Below are positions 36,335 to 46,887 of a stretch of DNA of 64,000 nt, one piece after another. Location: the NCBI GenBank assembly GCA_031082425.1, contig JAVHLB010000007.1, positions 1-64,000 of the forward strand, in the 5' to 3' direction. The translations under genes and the position numbers were made by a program. The first letter of the stretch is position 1. Each line of letters opens with the position of its first letter. A model generated the notes under the pieces. The model ran no database searches, was not told the origin of the DNA, and saw nothing but the letters and a program-made list of their open reading frames with translations. Origin of the DNA: Candidatus Edwardsbacteria bacterium (GTDB taxonomy: Bacteria; Edwardsbacteria; AC1; EtOH8).

Positions 36335-39300
36335 TCACCTGAGCAGGGTCAGTCGCTTCATGAAATCGGTCTGGCCGATCTTTAGGTTGACAAAATATAC
36401 CCCGGTGGGCAGTTTGCGGCCATGGTCATCGGACCCGTCCCAGCTGGCCTCATGGGAGCCGGAGCTCTTGAGGCCAAGTCTTCTGGTATGGACGGCCTGC
36501 CCGACGATATTGTAGACAGTCAGATTGACCTCGGCAGGACCTGGGCCCACCTGATAGGATATTCTGGCAGAGGAGCTGAACGGACTGGGGCCGCAGGAGA
36601 TAAGCCTGGATAGCAAAGAAGCGGGGCCTCCGCTGGACACCATCACCGGCCCGTAATAAACGATCTTTCCGTCGTTATCGATCTGGGCCAGGCGGTAATA
36701 ATATTGAGTATTGTATCCGGCGCTGTTATCGATCCATTGATACTGGTGGGGCTGGCCGTAGGATTCGATCTCGCCAGATAAACGATAGGGGCCTGCCGAG
36801 AGGGTCGATCTCTCTATCCTCCAGCTATCGGTGGCGGATTCATATGATGTGATCCATTTAAGAAGCACCTTCCCGTTCTCCACTGCACCGGTGAATGAAG
36901 CCAGCTGGACCGGCAGGGGATTGGCGGCGTCGCTGACCGTCCAGGCCGAGAACGAGGTCACGCTTTCGGTGATGGACCGGCTGGATGAGACGTCGTGCGG
37001 AGAAAAAGCCACCGTCCAGGTGCTCCCGCCGTCCAGGCTCTTCCACAGCTGGGCGGCGGTCAGGTCCCGTCCGTTGTCGTCGTCCGATACCCAGGACAGC
37101 GTCAGGCTTCTGCCGGCGGAGGGCGGATTGTCGGAGGTCAGATCCCACCGGCGGGTGATACCTGTATCGGCATTAGCACCGGTGATGCTGGCCACCACCA
37201 CTCCGGCCGGTCCGGTTATACGGCGGACATTGACCGCCCCCAGATCATCAGCGCCCGAATTGAGCGACACCCCGATCCCGCCTAAGCTGGAGCTCCCGGT
37301 GCCCACCGGCCTAGAGGTCAGCAGTTTTCCTATCACATAGCGGCCGGCCTGCTCCCCGCTCAGGGTGGCGCTGGAGCCCAGGATCAGCGAGTCGATCCCG
37401 GTGTTCAGGTTGCCGTTATTCAAAGTCAATGAACTTTCGACCGTAGTAGTGGTATCCATGGTAACGTTGTTCGAGTTGTTGATTCTGATGTTGGGCATCA
37501 CTGCCAGCAGCTCCTGGCGGGTATGCTGGGCGGATGTCCCGGCATATTCCAGAGTGGCCCCGTTGGCATACTGCAGAACACCGGCCACGCCGTGCCCCAG
37601 ATAATAGCTGCTCCTGAAAACCGCTCCGTTGTTGACCAGTATGCTGTCCCCGGCGATGCTCGATCCGTAAAGTTCCAATATGCCGCCCACTGCTATTCTG
37701 CGGCAGGTGGCCGAGCCGGACGAGGTGCGGGAGATGTTCCGGGCTATCAGCGAGGCCCCTGCCGCCACCGAGAGGGTTCCGGTGGAAACCAGGCCCGAGT
37801 CGGCCCGGACGTCCCCCCCCCTGAAAACGCCCGATGATATGATGATATCGGCAGCCTTGATGTTCTTGGAGGACGTCCCGGTGTCACCGGAGGCCAGGGC
37901 CACCTCCATCCGCCACCTAGTGCCGTAGGCTCCCCAGTTGTCGCCGAACAGGGCCCGGGCTGAGCCCACGAATTTGAGCCGCCCCGAGTTGCAGCGGATC
38001 AGATAATCGTTCAGGGTCACTCCGTCGGCGTTGAGCATTCCATGGACCGCCAGGGTGTAATTATCGATATCCAGCCTGGTCCCGTAATTGGCCCCCAGAA
38101 AAGTGGCGTTTTTGCAGGAGCCATCGGCATCGACGGTGATGGTGTCGCTGCTCCGGATGATTATGTTATTGGTGGAGCAGGGCGGCTGGCTGGCGGCTCC
38201 CCAGACGGTACCGTTGTAAGTCTCCCATGACAAAAGGTCCGTCCAGGTCCCGGTCTTCAGCGACCGGTAATCCCCGGCATCGAAATGCTCGGTGGTCAGC
38301 TGGCTGTCGACCGCCGGGCTTACGGTCAGGTAATTTTCGGTACCGCCCGAACCGTTGTATTCGTATACCGCGAAATGATAGGTGGTGTTGGGAGCCAATC
38401 CCAGGATGGTGTCGCAGTTCCCGCTGCCGGAGTAAACGGTATAGTTGCCGGTGCCGACCTCCTGCCCCATCAGATATGTGGAACTGGGAAAATAGCTGTT
38501 GCCGTCCACCGGATCGGCGTCCACCGGGCTGCCCTGCTGGATCAGGACTATCCGGGCGCTGCCGTTGCCGTTGGTCCAGCTGATGATCAACTGGTTCTCG
38601 GAGACCTCGCTGAAGACGATATTGCTGGCCTGAACGCTGGGCGCCCCGCCAATGGCGCCAAAGCTGATGGTGGTGTCCGGAACCAAACCGGAGGCCGAGG
38701 CCTCGATGGCCAGGCCGGACTCGGCCAGATCGTACTGCAGGTCGCTCCAGGCCCTTAAGCCCGAGGCCAGGTTCTGGGTCAGGCCGGCCGCCGAGGTCAG
38801 ATTTCCGGTCCCGCCCAACAGGGTCAGAGTGGTGCTATTGGTGGCATCCAGATCGCGGTTGCCGTTGCCGTCGGCGGCCTCAACCGATAAGCCAAAGTCG
38901 ACGCTGACGTCAACTGAAGCCGGCGGCTGGGAATAAATATTGAGTATAGTGGCAGTAACGCTGACGGCATTGTTGGACGCGCCGGATTCAACGGCGGTGC
39001 CACTTCCGGAAGCAAATGGCGTCCCGGCGGCATCTACCGTGAAGCTGGTCCGGTCCACCTTGAAGGCCAGGTTGCTGTTGTCGATGGTGGCCTTGAGCGC
39101 GCCCAGGTCGCTCTTAAGCCAAAGCTTCAATTGATATGTCTTGCTGCCGTTATCTGTCACTTCGCCCAGCTTGCCTGATGAATGGTCGATGCCGGAGAAG
39201 ACGATGCTGTCGGCATAGACGGTGCCCGAGGCCGAGTCGGCCGAGCCGTCAAATAACTTGGCCCCGTCAATCACGCCCGACCAATCCGCCATATCGTTCC

Positions 39301-40204
39301 CGGTCCCTTCGGTAATGACGATCTTGTCTATCAGGGTATTTATTCCGTCATCCCCGGTGGAATCATCCTTGACCCGGAAATCGAAATTAAGCCCCTTTTC
39401 GGCGTCGCTGTCCATGAGAGCGGAGATGGAGGCCGGCTCGGCGCCGGCTCCGATGCTGACGTCGGATGCAGTAACTACGCCGCTTCCGCTGGGAGTGATG
39501 TACACGCTATCTATCCCCAGCGCCTGGGCATTCGATGTGGTTGTGCCGGATGTGACGGAATAATTCCAAGCCAGATACAGGTTAGAGCCCGGTGCCACAG
39601 ACAATGTCAGGGTCTTGTTATCAACCGTCACTATGGTGCCGGGAGCGCTTGAATAACCTTGATTGTCGGCATCAGCCGTAAAGCTGGTCAGAAAATCACT
39701 TCCGGCGCTGGTCCAACTGCTACCATCGGCAGAGTGATACATCTGGATACTGAAACCGGCTGCGTTTAAGCCGTTGCGGTATTTTTCGACGTTGTAAGTA
39801 ATCGTTAAGCTTTTGATGGAATCGCTGCCACTGTTGGTAAAAAAGGCATAAAGATTGCCGCTCTTGCTGGCCGAGCTGGAAGATAACCAACCCACGGCCC
39901 TTTCGGTTACGGTAGCTGGATCACCAGCAGCATAGTTATAGATGCCGTTGGCTGCACTGGAGCTCATATTGTTCCCGGCACTGCGAACAGTGGCCGCAAG
40001 GGCGCCTGAATATGTTTTGACAGTACGAACGGAGGACGTGACTGTATCAACTTTCCAATAGGATGGCAAGCTAGCAGTAGCTGAAGTTCCTATGCTGAAA
40101 CTTTCGTTAAAAGTGTTTCCTGACTGAAGCGCTATCTGCGCCATGGCAGCACTACACCATAGGAATACAGCCACAAAGAAAAGTATTGACCTTTTTCTAT
40201 TCAT
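36335..40204 (-). CDS. Large secreted multidomain protein with C-terminal FlgD-like domain
   Basis: 1289 aa with a signal peptide (MNRKRSILFFVAVFLWCSAAMAQ) and GGGAGGG before the ATG. N-terminal ~250 residues are a Ser/Thr-rich beta region of a choice-of-anchor type (SFSIGTSATASLPSYWKVD, L-A-W-N-Y-S-V-T-S-G). An FN3-like stretch (about 520-640, NTTYHFAVYEYNGSGG) is followed by the T-G-T-W-T-D-L-L-S-W-E-T start of a parallel beta-helix-like region of about 250 residues rich in N, G and S. The end (GPSPFSSSARISYQV, YNIVGQ, W-D-G-S, G-V-Y-F) is a FlgD-like domain. No enzyme motif is seen; an adhesin or surface role is a guess. It is the second gene of a two-gene unit. Confidence 0.85.
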   Translation of the reverse strand: MNRKRSILFFVAVFLWCSAAMAQIALQSGNTFNESFSIGTSATASLPSYWKVDTVTSSVRTVKTYSGALAATVRSAGNNMSSSAANGIYNYAAGDPATVTERAVGWLSSSSASKSGNLYAFFTNSGSDSIKSLTITYNVEKYRNGLNAAGFSIQMYHSADGSSWTSAGSDFLTSFTADADNQGYSSAPGTIVTVDNKTLTLSVAPGSNLYLAWNYSVTSGTTTSNAQALGIDSVYITPSGSGVVTASDVSIGAGAEPASISALMDSDAEKGLNFDFRVKDDSTGDDGINTLIDKIVITEGTGNDMADWSGVIDGAKLFDGSADSASGTVYADSIVFSGIDHSSGKLGEVTDNGSKTYQLKLWLKSDLGALKATIDNSNLAFKVDRTSFTVDAAGTPFASGSGTAVESGASNNAVSVTATILNIYSQPPASVDVSVDFGLSVEAADGNGNRDLDATNSTTLTLLGGTGNLTSAAGLTQNLASGLRAWSDLQYDLAESGLAIEASASGLVPDTTISFGAIGGAPSVQASNIVFSEVSENQLIISWTNGNGSARIVLIQQGSPVDADPVDGNSYFPSSTYLMGQEVGTGNYTVYSGSGNCDTILGLAPNTTYHFAVYEYNGSGGTENYLTVSPAVDSQLTTEHFDAGDYRSLKTGTWTDLLSWETYNGTVWGAASQPPCSTNNIIIRSSDTITVDADGSCKNATFLGANYGTRLDIDNYTLAVHGMLNADGVTLNDYLIRCNSGRLKFVGSARALFGDNWGAYGTRWRMEVALASGDTGTSSKNIKAADIIISSGVFRGGDVRADSGLVSTGTLSVAAGASLIARNISRTSSGSATCRRIAVGGILELYGSSIAGDSILVNNGAVFRSSYYLGHGVAGVLQYANGATLEYAGTSAQHTRQELLAVMPNIRINNSNNVTMDTTTTVESSLTLNNGNLNTGIDSLILGSSATLSGEQAGRYVIGKLLTSRPVGTGSSSLGGIGVSLNSGADDLGAVNVRRITGPAGVVVASITGANADTGITRRWDLTSDNPPSAGRSLTLSWVSDDDNGRDLTAAQLWKSLDGGSTWTVAFSPHDVSSSRSITESVTSFSAWTVSDAANPLPVQLASFTGAVENGKVLLKWITSYESATDSWRIERSTLSAGPYRLSGEIESYGQPHQYQWIDNSAGYNTQYYYRLAQIDNDGKIVYYGPVMVSSGGPASLLSRLISCGPSPFSSSARISYQVGPGPAEVNLTVYNIVGQAVHTRRLGLKSSGSHEASWDGSDDHGRKLPTGVYFVNLKIGQTDFMKRLTLLR

Positions 40205-40232
40205 AGGTAAACCCTCCCAGTTATTGCATTTA

Positions 40233-42701
40233 TCATTTTATCAGTATGACCCTGCCGTGCTGTTCGCTGCCGCCGGCCGCCAGCCGGAAGAAATACACTC
40301 CTGCCGGACAGGCCTTCCCGTCCTCTCCCCGGCCGTTCCAGTTGAAATAATTCTGTCCGGCCGGTCCATTGTTTTCAGAGAAAGCCATTACCCTCTGTCC
40401 GGATATATTATAGATGTCCAGTTTTGCCGGGCCGGACTGAGGCAAATTATATCGGAAAGTTATATTGCTTTTAAAGGGATTGGGACTGCAGTTCACCCAT
40501 CGGCCCGGATCATTTCCGAAAATACCCGGAGTGGCCGCGGCCCTCACCGGACCGTAAACGGCTGTGTCCCCGTTGACATCCTTCTCCAGCAGACGGTAGT
40601 AATAATCGACCCCCGCCAGCACGTTCCTGTCGGTCCAATCGTAGTTGTGTGCCTCGTTGCTGTTGCCGGCCGTCGGCAGGGAAACCATCAGTTGGTAATA
40701 ATTCAAAGAATCCAGCGACCGCCAGACCTGCCATTGGTAGCTGTTGATCTCGCTGGCGGTGACCCACTTAAGGGTGATCTGGCCCGGCTCGCCCAGGGCG
40801 GTGAAATAGGCCAGCTCCACGCCCAAAGGATCGTTGGGGTTGGCCCCGCCGGGAGTGCCGTAGGTGGCAGTGGTGCCGTTGGCGGCGTCTCCGTACCAGC
40901 TGGCGGACAGGGTCCCGCTGGAAAACGGACGGCTACGGTACTGGCACCAATAGGATGCCCCAAAAGTGATGGTGGAATCAATCAGATTATTGCCGGCATC
41001 CCGCAGACTGAATGTTTCACTGCCGTTGAGTACCAGAGATCCCACAACATCGTATGGCAGGCTGTAAAAACTAGACCAGCTTCCGGCAGAGGACCGGACT
41101 ATTACAAAATACCCTCCGGCATGGATGGTATCTCCCGATCCTAATGTGGTCACATAGGCTGTGTTGTCCTGTTTTAATTGCCAACCGCTTAGGCTGATCG
41201 GGGCGGCGGTGTTATTATACAACTCAACATATTCATTATAATATAACGGCAACGAGGAACGCTGTTCATTGACCTCGCTGATCACTACCGTATAACCACC
41301 GGCCGCCGTGGTGGCAAAGGTATTGTCCCCGGAATAGGTGGGGCCGTTGTTCATGGGATCGGTGGAGGATATTTTGTAATGATAGGTGGTTGAAGCCGCA
41401 AGGCCGGAAAGTTCCACCGAATGGCTGGTGACATCGCTCTCGTTCTTTGCCGTGTCGGAGTACGTGGTGGTCGGGCCGTAGTAGACCCAGGAATTGGAGG
41501 CTTCGTTGGTGGTCCAATTAACCGTGGCCGAGGAGGAGGTGATGCCGTTGACAGTGGGGCCGGAGGTGATGGTTGGCGCCGTGGCATCGTCGTTATCGCC
41601 CAGGGTCAGGGTAAAGACGCTGTCGGCCCCGATGGCGGCGCTGCTCCCGCCGGAAACGTTGCGCAGCTTGAAGATCAGGGTCTCGGTGCCTTCCTCCAGG
41701 GCATCATCGGTGATGGCAATGGCGGCATTCTGATTGGCCGAAGATCCCGCCGGAAAGCTTAGGGTCTGGGTGGTATAGTTGTTGATGTCGGCCGCGGTTC
41801 CGGATCCGCCGGTCAGGACGACCTGCACCGAGGTGGCGCTGCCGGCGCTGGGCGCGGTGATGGAGACCGCTATGTTGAAGGGGGCGTCGCCCTCGGTCTT
41901 GGTGACGGAGGCGGAAGCGAAGAAGACCCTGGTGTTCAGATATTCCGGGAAGTAACAGCGGTCCACCAGGGAGCTGTCGATCACGAAGGGGTTGGGCTTG
42001 TTCTGCTGGTAGGCGGCGATCTTCCAGGTACGGCTCTTCTCGAGGGAGTCGGAGGGATCGCCGGCGTGCCAGCTCCGCAGGTCGTACTTCTGTCCGGTCC
42101 ACCAGGCATCAGAGGTATCTCCCAACTGGTACATGGTCAGCACATAGAACATGGCCCTGGCGGTGTTGCCCTGCTGGACCTCCCGGGGTTCGAACTCCAC
42201 GGCCAGCAATGCCTCGGCCCATTCGTCTATATTGGAGATCGGCTTGGTCTGGGTTCTGACATTATTTCGGTTCCACCACACCGAGGAATTGTTATCATCA
42301 ACCTCGCCAAAGGGAGAGCTGCCGCGGTCATTGTTGACCTGCATCTCGGTTGGCATCAGATGGTGCATGTCGGACTCGGTCTTGGTGGAGTCCAGCAGGC
42401 TCTGGGGCCAGGTGTGCTCGCAGTTGATGTCGCCGGCGGTGGCCCAGGCGGTGGGGTCGGCGGTGGGCCCTCCGCTGATGGTCCAGCCCGAATAGACGCA
42501 GGTCAGGCTGTCGCCCTGGATGTCGATCTCGCCGTACATCTTGTCCCGGGCGCCGTCGTAGCTCAGCACCGTGACCGTCTTGTAATATTTCCGCAATGAG
42601 TCTACCAGCGGCTTTCCGGCCACTCCGGGAAAAAGCTCGACCGCTGACAGGGAACTGACGACTGCTGATATTACAGTTATGGCCATGAGTAATTTCTTCA
42701 T
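40233..42701 (-). CDS. Secreted endonuclease I with Calx-beta, FN3, lamin-tail and FlgD-like modules
   Basis: 822 aa with a signal peptide (MKKLLMAITVISAVVSSLSA). Residues ~25-260 are an endonuclease I (EndA/NucM) domain: I-N-C-E-H-T-W-P-Q-S (about 95-104, catalytic His) and S-D-M-H-H-L-M-P, followed by N-N-D-R-G-S-S-P-F-G. It should cut extracellular DNA non-specifically with Mg2+. Then a Calx-beta domain (about 265-365, ending L-G-D-N-D), an FN3 domain (about 370-465), a lamin-tail domain (about 468-635, ISEVNEQ, YVELYN) and a FlgD-like C-terminus (YNISGQ, G-V-Y-F-F). The likely role is nutrient or biofilm DNA digestion at the cell surface. A strong promoter sits at 42757-42785. Confidence 0.92.
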   Translation of the reverse strand: MKKLLMAITVISAVVSSLSAVELFPGVAGKPLVDSLRKYYKTVTVLSYDGARDKMYGEIDIQGDSLTCVYSGWTISGGPTADPTAWATAGDINCEHTWPQSLLDSTKTESDMHHLMPTEMQVNNDRGSSPFGEVDDNNSSVWWNRNNVRTQTKPISNIDEWAEALLAVEFEPREVQQGNTARAMFYVLTMYQLGDTSDAWWTGQKYDLRSWHAGDPSDSLEKSRTWKIAAYQQNKPNPFVIDSSLVDRCYFPEYLNTRVFFASASVTKTEGDAPFNIAVSITAPSAGSATSVQVVLTGGSGTAADINNYTTQTLSFPAGSSANQNAAIAITDDALEEGTETLIFKLRNVSGGSSAAIGADSVFTLTLGDNDDATAPTITSGPTVNGITSSSATVNWTTNEASNSWVYYGPTTTYSDTAKNESDVTSHSVELSGLAASTTYHYKISSTDPMNNGPTYSGDNTFATTAAGGYTVVISEVNEQRSSLPLYYNEYVELYNNTAAPISLSGWQLKQDNTAYVTTLGSGDTIHAGGYFVIVRSSAGSWSSFYSLPYDVVGSLVLNGSETFSLRDAGNNLIDSTITFGASYWCQYRSRPFSSGTLSASWYGDAANGTTATYGTPGGANPNDPLGVELAYFTALGEPGQITLKWVTASEINSYQWQVWRSLDSLNYYQLMVSLPTAGNSNEAHNYDWTDRNVLAGVDYYYRLLEKDVNGDTAVYGPVRAAATPGIFGNDPGRWVNCSPNPFKSNITFRYNLPQSGPAKLDIYNISGQRVMAFSENNGPAGQNYFNWNGRGEDGKACPAGVYFFRLAAGGSEQHGRVILIK

Positions 42702-42756
42702 TTTGCCTTATTCATTGGATCAAATTTTAGGCGGCAGCCACGCTGGCTACCGCCTA

Positions 42757-42785
42757 TTTATAACACAAAACCCTGCCCCTGTCAA
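42757..42785 (-). promoter_or_regulatory. Promoter of the endonuclease gene
   Basis: On the minus strand TTGACA (42785-42780), a 17-base spacer and TATAAA (42762-42757). A hairpin with arms AGGCGG/CCGCCT (42729-42755) begins about at the expected transcription start, so the mRNA would carry a 5' stem; the same hairpin might also act on read-through from rpoD. Confidence 0.65.
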
Positions 42786-42811
42786 TTAAGATTGTATTAA
42801 ATATTTTCGGG

Positions 42812-44539
42812 CTAGATCACGTCGGAGAAGCCCTCCAGACGCTTGCTGCGGGAGGGATGGCGCAGCTTGCGCAGGGCCTTGACCTCTATCTGGCGCACCC
42901 TCTCCCGGGTGACGTTGAAGATGGCCCCCACCTCCTCCAGGGTCCTTGGGCAGCCGTCGTTGAGGCCGAACCTCAGGCGGATGATGGATTCCTCCCGCTT
43001 GGAGAGGGTGGCCAGCACCTTCTCGATCTGGTCCCGCAGCATCAGAAAGTTGGCGGTGCGGGCCGGGGACTTGGCCGAGGCGTCCTCGATGAAATCGCCG
43101 AAGACGGTGTCCTCGTCGTCCCCGATGGGCTTGTCCAGGGAGATCGGCTCCTGGGCCACTTTGATGATGGAGCGCACCTTGTCGAACGGCAGTTCCATGT
43201 GCTCGGCGATCTCATGGCTGGTGGGCTCCCGTCCGTACTCCTGGACCAGCTTGCGGGAGGCCTTGGAGACCTTGTTGATGGCCTCGATCATGTGCACCGG
43301 AACCCGGATGGTGCGGGCCTGGTCGGCGATGGCCCGGGTGATGGCCTGCCGGATCCACCAGGTGGCGTAGGTGGAGAACTTGTAGCCCTTGTGGTAGTCG
43401 AACTTCTCCACCGCCCGCATCAGCCCGGAGTTGCCCTCCTGGATCAGGTCCAGGAACTCCAGGCCCCGGTTGATGTAGCGTTTGGCGGTGGAGATCACCA
43501 GCCTGACGTTGGCCTCCACCATCTCCTTTTTGGCGTAGTCCCGCTGAAACTGCATCTTTCTGACGCTGTCGGCCAGCTCCATCACCTGTTCCGGGGTGGT
43601 CCTGGCATCCTTGGCCAGGACGGTCATTTGCTTCTGGGCGGCGTGGACCTCCTGCCAGTAGCAGAGCAGTTTTTCCTTGGGGATCTTCAGCCGGGCCTTT
43701 TCCTCTTTATTCAGCTTCTTGCCCGATTTCAGGATCCGGGCCATCTTGTCCAGCTCCTGGACGTTCATTTTACAATGGCCCAGGGCGCGGTCCCTCTCCT
43801 TCTGGTGGGTCTTTATCTGGAAGGACAGGCTCAGCAGGCGGTGGACCATGGAATTAAGCAATTCGTTGCTCAGCTTCAACGCCTGGAGGTTGGTCAGGAT
43901 CTTCTCCCGGCGCTGGCTTATCTTGGGTCCGGCCTTCTCCTGGTTCTTGAGGGCGGAGAGATACTCAACATCCTTGTAATCCCGGTGGATCCTCTTCAGC
44001 AATTGCAGGATCTTCTGCCTTTTGCGGCTGGAGGAATACTGGGGCATCCAGCCGTCGATGTCGGTCTGCACCAGTTCCTCCATGGCCAGTTCGTGCTTTT
44101 CGAACTGCTTGGAAAGGCGCATGAACTCCTTCATGTTGACCGGGGCCGAAAAGGACAGGCTCAGGATCTGCCTCTGGCATTCCTCTATCTTCTTGGCGAT
44201 CTCGATCTCCTTCTCCCGGTCCAGCAGGGGGACCCGCCCGATCTCATGCAGGTACATCCTCACCGGATCGTCGAAGCGCAGCCCGACGGGCACTTCCGCC
44301 GCCTCCTCCTCCTTGCCCTTGGCCTTCTCCCGCGCCTCCTTGATCTGGTTCCATTCCTCCTCGGAATTGACCACCTCCACACCGGTCTGGGCCAGCATCA
44401 TGATGAAATTCTCCAGTTCCTCAGGAGAGACGATATCCTCGGGCAGCATTTCGTTCAGCTTCTGGTAGGTGATAAACCCCTGGCCCTTGCCGAAACTGAT
44501 TATCTGCTTGATCTTCTTCTTGATGTTGCGGTCCTCCAT
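42812..44539 (-). CDS. rpoD: Primary RNA polymerase sigma factor (sigma-70)
   Basis: 575 aa from the ATG at 44539, chosen because AGGAGAG lies just before it; the open frame runs further upstream but those codons overlap the dnaG end without family similarity. An N-terminal region-1.1-like segment ([12 protein letters not shown]), region 1.2 ([11 protein letters not shown]), regions 2.1-2.4 ([27 protein letters not shown]), region 3 and a region 4 helix-turn-helix ([15 protein letters not shown]) are all present. The factor should read TTGACA/TATAAT promoters, consistent with those in this window. It lies 43 bases after dnaG. Confidence 0.96.
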   Translation of the reverse strand: MEDRNIKKKIKQIISFGKGQGFITYQKLNEMLPEDIVSPEELENFIMMLAQTGVEVVNSEEEWNQIKEAREKAKGKEEEAAEVPVGLRFDDPVRMYLHEIGRVPLLDREKEIEIAKKIEECQRQILSLSFSAPVNMKEFMRLSKQFEKHELAMEELVQTDIDGWMPQYSSSRKRQKILQLLKRIHRDYKDVEYLSALKNQEKAGPKISQRREKILTNLQALKLSNELLNSMVHRLLSLSFQIKTHQKERDRALGHCKMNVQELDKMARILKSGKKLNKEEKARLKIPKEKLLCYWQEVHAAQKQMTVLAKDARTTPEQVMELADSVRKMQFQRDYAKKEMVEANVRLVISTAKRYINRGLEFLDLIQEGNSGLMRAVEKFDYHKGYKFSTYATWWIRQAITRAIADQARTIRVPVHMIEAINKVSKASRKLVQEYGREPTSHEIAEHMELPFDKVRSIIKVAQEPISLDKPIGDDEDTVFGDFIEDASAKSPARTANFLMLRDQIEKVLATLSKREESIIRLRFGLNDGCPRTLEEVGAIFNVTRERVRQIEVKALRKLRHPSRSKRLEGFSDVI

Positions 44540-44582
44540 GGCCTCTCCTAATAATTGGTTATATAATATATTTATTTTCTTG

Positions 44583-46361
44583 CTATTCGGCCTTATTTCC
44601 CGGATGGCCGGATGATAATTCCTGGTACTGCCGGAGCAGCTTGGCCACCAGGATGCTGTCCCCGGACTTTTCCGCCTGCTTGATCTCATGCTGAATGTCC
44701 TTCAGGCGGGGTTTGAGGTTCTGTTTCCTCAGTTTGGCCATGTAATCAGACAGCAATTGGGCATCGTTGTCGGCGCTATCCAGGGAATCATCCGGCATAT
44801 CCTTGTGAATCAGTGACCCCGACAGCAGGCTCTGTTCTTCCCGGTCTTCGAATTTCATCATCAGCCCGGCGCCGTCCAGGCGACCGGTATCCTGATAGAT
44901 GGCCCCCAGTTTTTTCAAAAGTCCGATCAGTCTGGGCGAGGCCAGGCCCTGTGACGACAGCTCCGGCAGAATGGTATCGATATTCTCCGGCCGGCGCAGC
45001 AGAATGGAAAGGATATCACCCTCCCAGTCCGGCAGGTTGTTCAGCGGAGCGTCCCGGTTATTACCCTCCGGTTTGAGCCCGTCCTTTTTCCGGGCCAGGT
45101 CCAGCACGAAGGATTCATCCAGGCCCGCCGCCTCGGCCAGTTCCTTGATATAGAGCCGCCGCTTCACCGGGTCGGACACCAGGGCCAGCAGGTTCAAAAG
45201 ATTGTTCACCAAGGCGCTCTTGTCGGCCACCTGGGACAGGTCGGACATCAGCCGGGCCCGCATCACCTTGAACTCGATGAAGGTGATGGCCGTTTCGATG
45301 ATGGCGGCGAAGGCCTGTTCCCCCTCCCGGCGTACGGCCAGGTCCGGGTCCATCTCATGGGGCAGCACCGCCACCTTGACGTCTATCCCGGCCTCCAGCA
45401 GCAGGGGGATGGCCCGGTCGGTGGCGTTCTGCCCGGCGGCATCGGGATCGTAGCATAAAACCGCCTGCCTGGCGTAACGGGACAGCAGCTTGGCCTGGTC
45501 GCTGCTTAAGGCCGTCCCCGAGGTGGCCAGGATGTTCTTAAAGCCGTGCTGGTAGGGGATGATCAGGTCGAAATTGCCCTCCACCAGGATGGCCTTTCCG
45601 GCGTCCTGCACCGGACTCTTGGCCTGGCAGAATCCGTAGAAGCCCCGCCCCTTGTGATAGATGGGCGTCTCCGGAGAGTTGAGGTATTTGGCCTGGGGAT
45701 TCTGCTCCAGGCTGCGCCCGCCGAACCCGATCACCCGGCCGCTCAGGGAGAATACGGGAAATATTATCCGGTGCCGGAACCGGTCGTAGTATCCGTTGCT
45801 CTCGTCGCGGGCGATTATCAATCCGGCCTCCTTCAGCAGCTGCAGGCTCAGGCCCTGCTTGCCGGCTGCCTTGATCAGATCCTCCCAGGCGTTGGGGGCG
45901 TATCCCAGCCGGAATAATTCTACGGACTGGTCGCTGATGCCGCGGTTTTTGAGATATTCCCGGGCGGCGGCTCCGATGCCGGAGGCCAGCCGCTCCTGGA
46001 AGAACTTGGCGGCGAACTCGTTGGCCTGGTATAAAAGGTCGTGAGCCCCTTCCTTGTAGTCATCCGACGAGGGCAAAGTGATGTTGGCCCGCTTGGCCAG
46101 GGTCCTTAAGGCCTCGATGAACGACACCTTGTCGTGCTCCATCAGGAACGAAATGACGTTGCCGCCCTTGCCGCAGCCGAAGCAATGCCAGATCTGCTTG
46201 GCCGGGGTCACTACAAAGGAGGGGGTTCGCTCCTGGTGAAAGGGGCACAGGGCCTTGTAGGTGCTGCCGGTCTTCTTAAGCGACAGGTACTGCCCCAGCA
46301 CCTCCACCACGTCGTTGGACTGCCGGACATCGTCGATTATTTCCTCGGGGATGCGCGCCAT
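44583..46361 (-). CDS. dnaG: DNA primase
   Basis: 592 aa. It makes RNA primers at the replication fork. The N-terminal zinc ribbon is C-P-F-H ... H-C-F-G-C-G-K-G-G (about 40-66); the catalytic core has the TOPRIM motifs L-V-E-G-N-F-D (where most have E-G-Y-M-D) and Y-D-P-D-A-A-G (about 300); the C-terminal third is the helicase-binding region and is weakly conserved. AAACCATA is all that precedes the ATG, so no Shine-Dalgarno. It is followed by rpoD, the conserved dnaG-rpoD pair, but lacks rpsU in front. Confidence 0.95.
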   Translation of the reverse strand: MARIPEEIIDDVRQSNDVVEVLGQYLSLKKTGSTYKALCPFHQERTPSFVVTPAKQIWHCFGCGKGGNVISFLMEHDKVSFIEALRTLAKRANITLPSSDDYKEGAHDLLYQANEFAAKFFQERLASGIGAAAREYLKNRGISDQSVELFRLGYAPNAWEDLIKAAGKQGLSLQLLKEAGLIIARDESNGYYDRFRHRIIFPVFSLSGRVIGFGGRSLEQNPQAKYLNSPETPIYHKGRGFYGFCQAKSPVQDAGKAILVEGNFDLIIPYQHGFKNILATSGTALSSDQAKLLSRYARQAVLCYDPDAAGQNATDRAIPLLLEAGIDVKVAVLPHEMDPDLAVRREGEQAFAAIIETAITFIEFKVMRARLMSDLSQVADKSALVNNLLNLLALVSDPVKRRLYIKELAEAAGLDESFVLDLARKKDGLKPEGNNRDAPLNNLPDWEGDILSILLRRPENIDTILPELSSQGLASPRLIGLLKKLGAIYQDTGRLDGAGLMMKFEDREEQSLLSGSLIHKDMPDDSLDSADNDAQLLSDYMAKLRKQNLKPRLKDIQHEIKQAEKSGDSILVAKLLRQYQELSSGHPGNKAE

Positions 46362-46376
46362 TATGGTTTGAAAAGA

Positions 46377-46859
46377 TTAATGATTGGTTTGCGGCAAAAG
46401 CTGCCTGACGAACTCGTCCAGCCGGGCATCGCTCTCCGGCTTTCCGGCCTCGCGGGTCTTTACGGTCAATTTGGCCACGGCGGTCTGGCCGGAAAGAGAT
46501 TCCATCTCCTTGAATGTGTTCTGGTCCCCGGAGCCGCCCATGGTGCAGAACAGGGCCAGCTTTTTTATCTTGTCCTTGTTCTGGCCGATATAGGTTCGGA
46601 TGGCGCAGGCCATGTTGCCGGCCCACACCGGGGTGCCGATGACCACCAGGTCGTAATATTCGGGATTATTCTTGACGACGGCGATCTGGGCCGGGATCCT
46701 TTTCATGGCATCGCGCCCGGCCTTGAGGTATTCCCAGGGACCCTTGCGGTCCTTGAGGTCTACGATCTCCTCGGTGTCGGCCGGGATCTTTGCGGCGATG
46801 GCCTGGCCGATCTTTTTGGTGATGCCGGTGCGGGAGTAATAGATCACTAGGGTTTTCAT
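46377..46859 (-). CDS. Flavodoxin-family protein
   Basis: 160 aa from the ATG at 46859 (the four codons before it in frame are not conserved). Flavodoxin fold: K-T-L-V-I-Y-Y-S-R-T-G-I-T-K-K (FMN phosphate loop, residues about 2-16), D-L-V-V-I-G-T-P-V-W-A-G-N (about 75-87, flavin ring contact) and A-L-F-C-T-M-G-G-S-G (about 105). It should carry an FMN and act in electron transfer or as an NAD(P)H-quinone-like reductase; the partner is not evident. It sits 15 bases upstream of dnaG in the same direction. Confidence 0.9.
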   Translation of the reverse strand: MKTLVIYYSRTGITKKIGQAIAAKIPADTEEIVDLKDRKGPWEYLKAGRDAMKRIPAQIAVVKNNPEYYDLVVIGTPVWAGNMACAIRTYIGQNKDKIKKLALFCTMGGSGDQNTFKEMESLSGQTAVAKLTVKTREAGKPESDARLDEFVRQLLPQTNH

Positions 46860-46887
46860 ATCAACCTGCAATATTTATATTATCTGG

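Noticed and set aside
42729..42755. rpoD terminator hairpin
   Set aside because: The stem has no T tract and overlaps the start region of the endonuclease promoter, so a terminator call is not supported.
42857..44551. 564-codon plus-strand frame opposite rpoD
   Set aside because: Shadow of the conserved sigma factor; no Shine-Dalgarno or recognisable domain.
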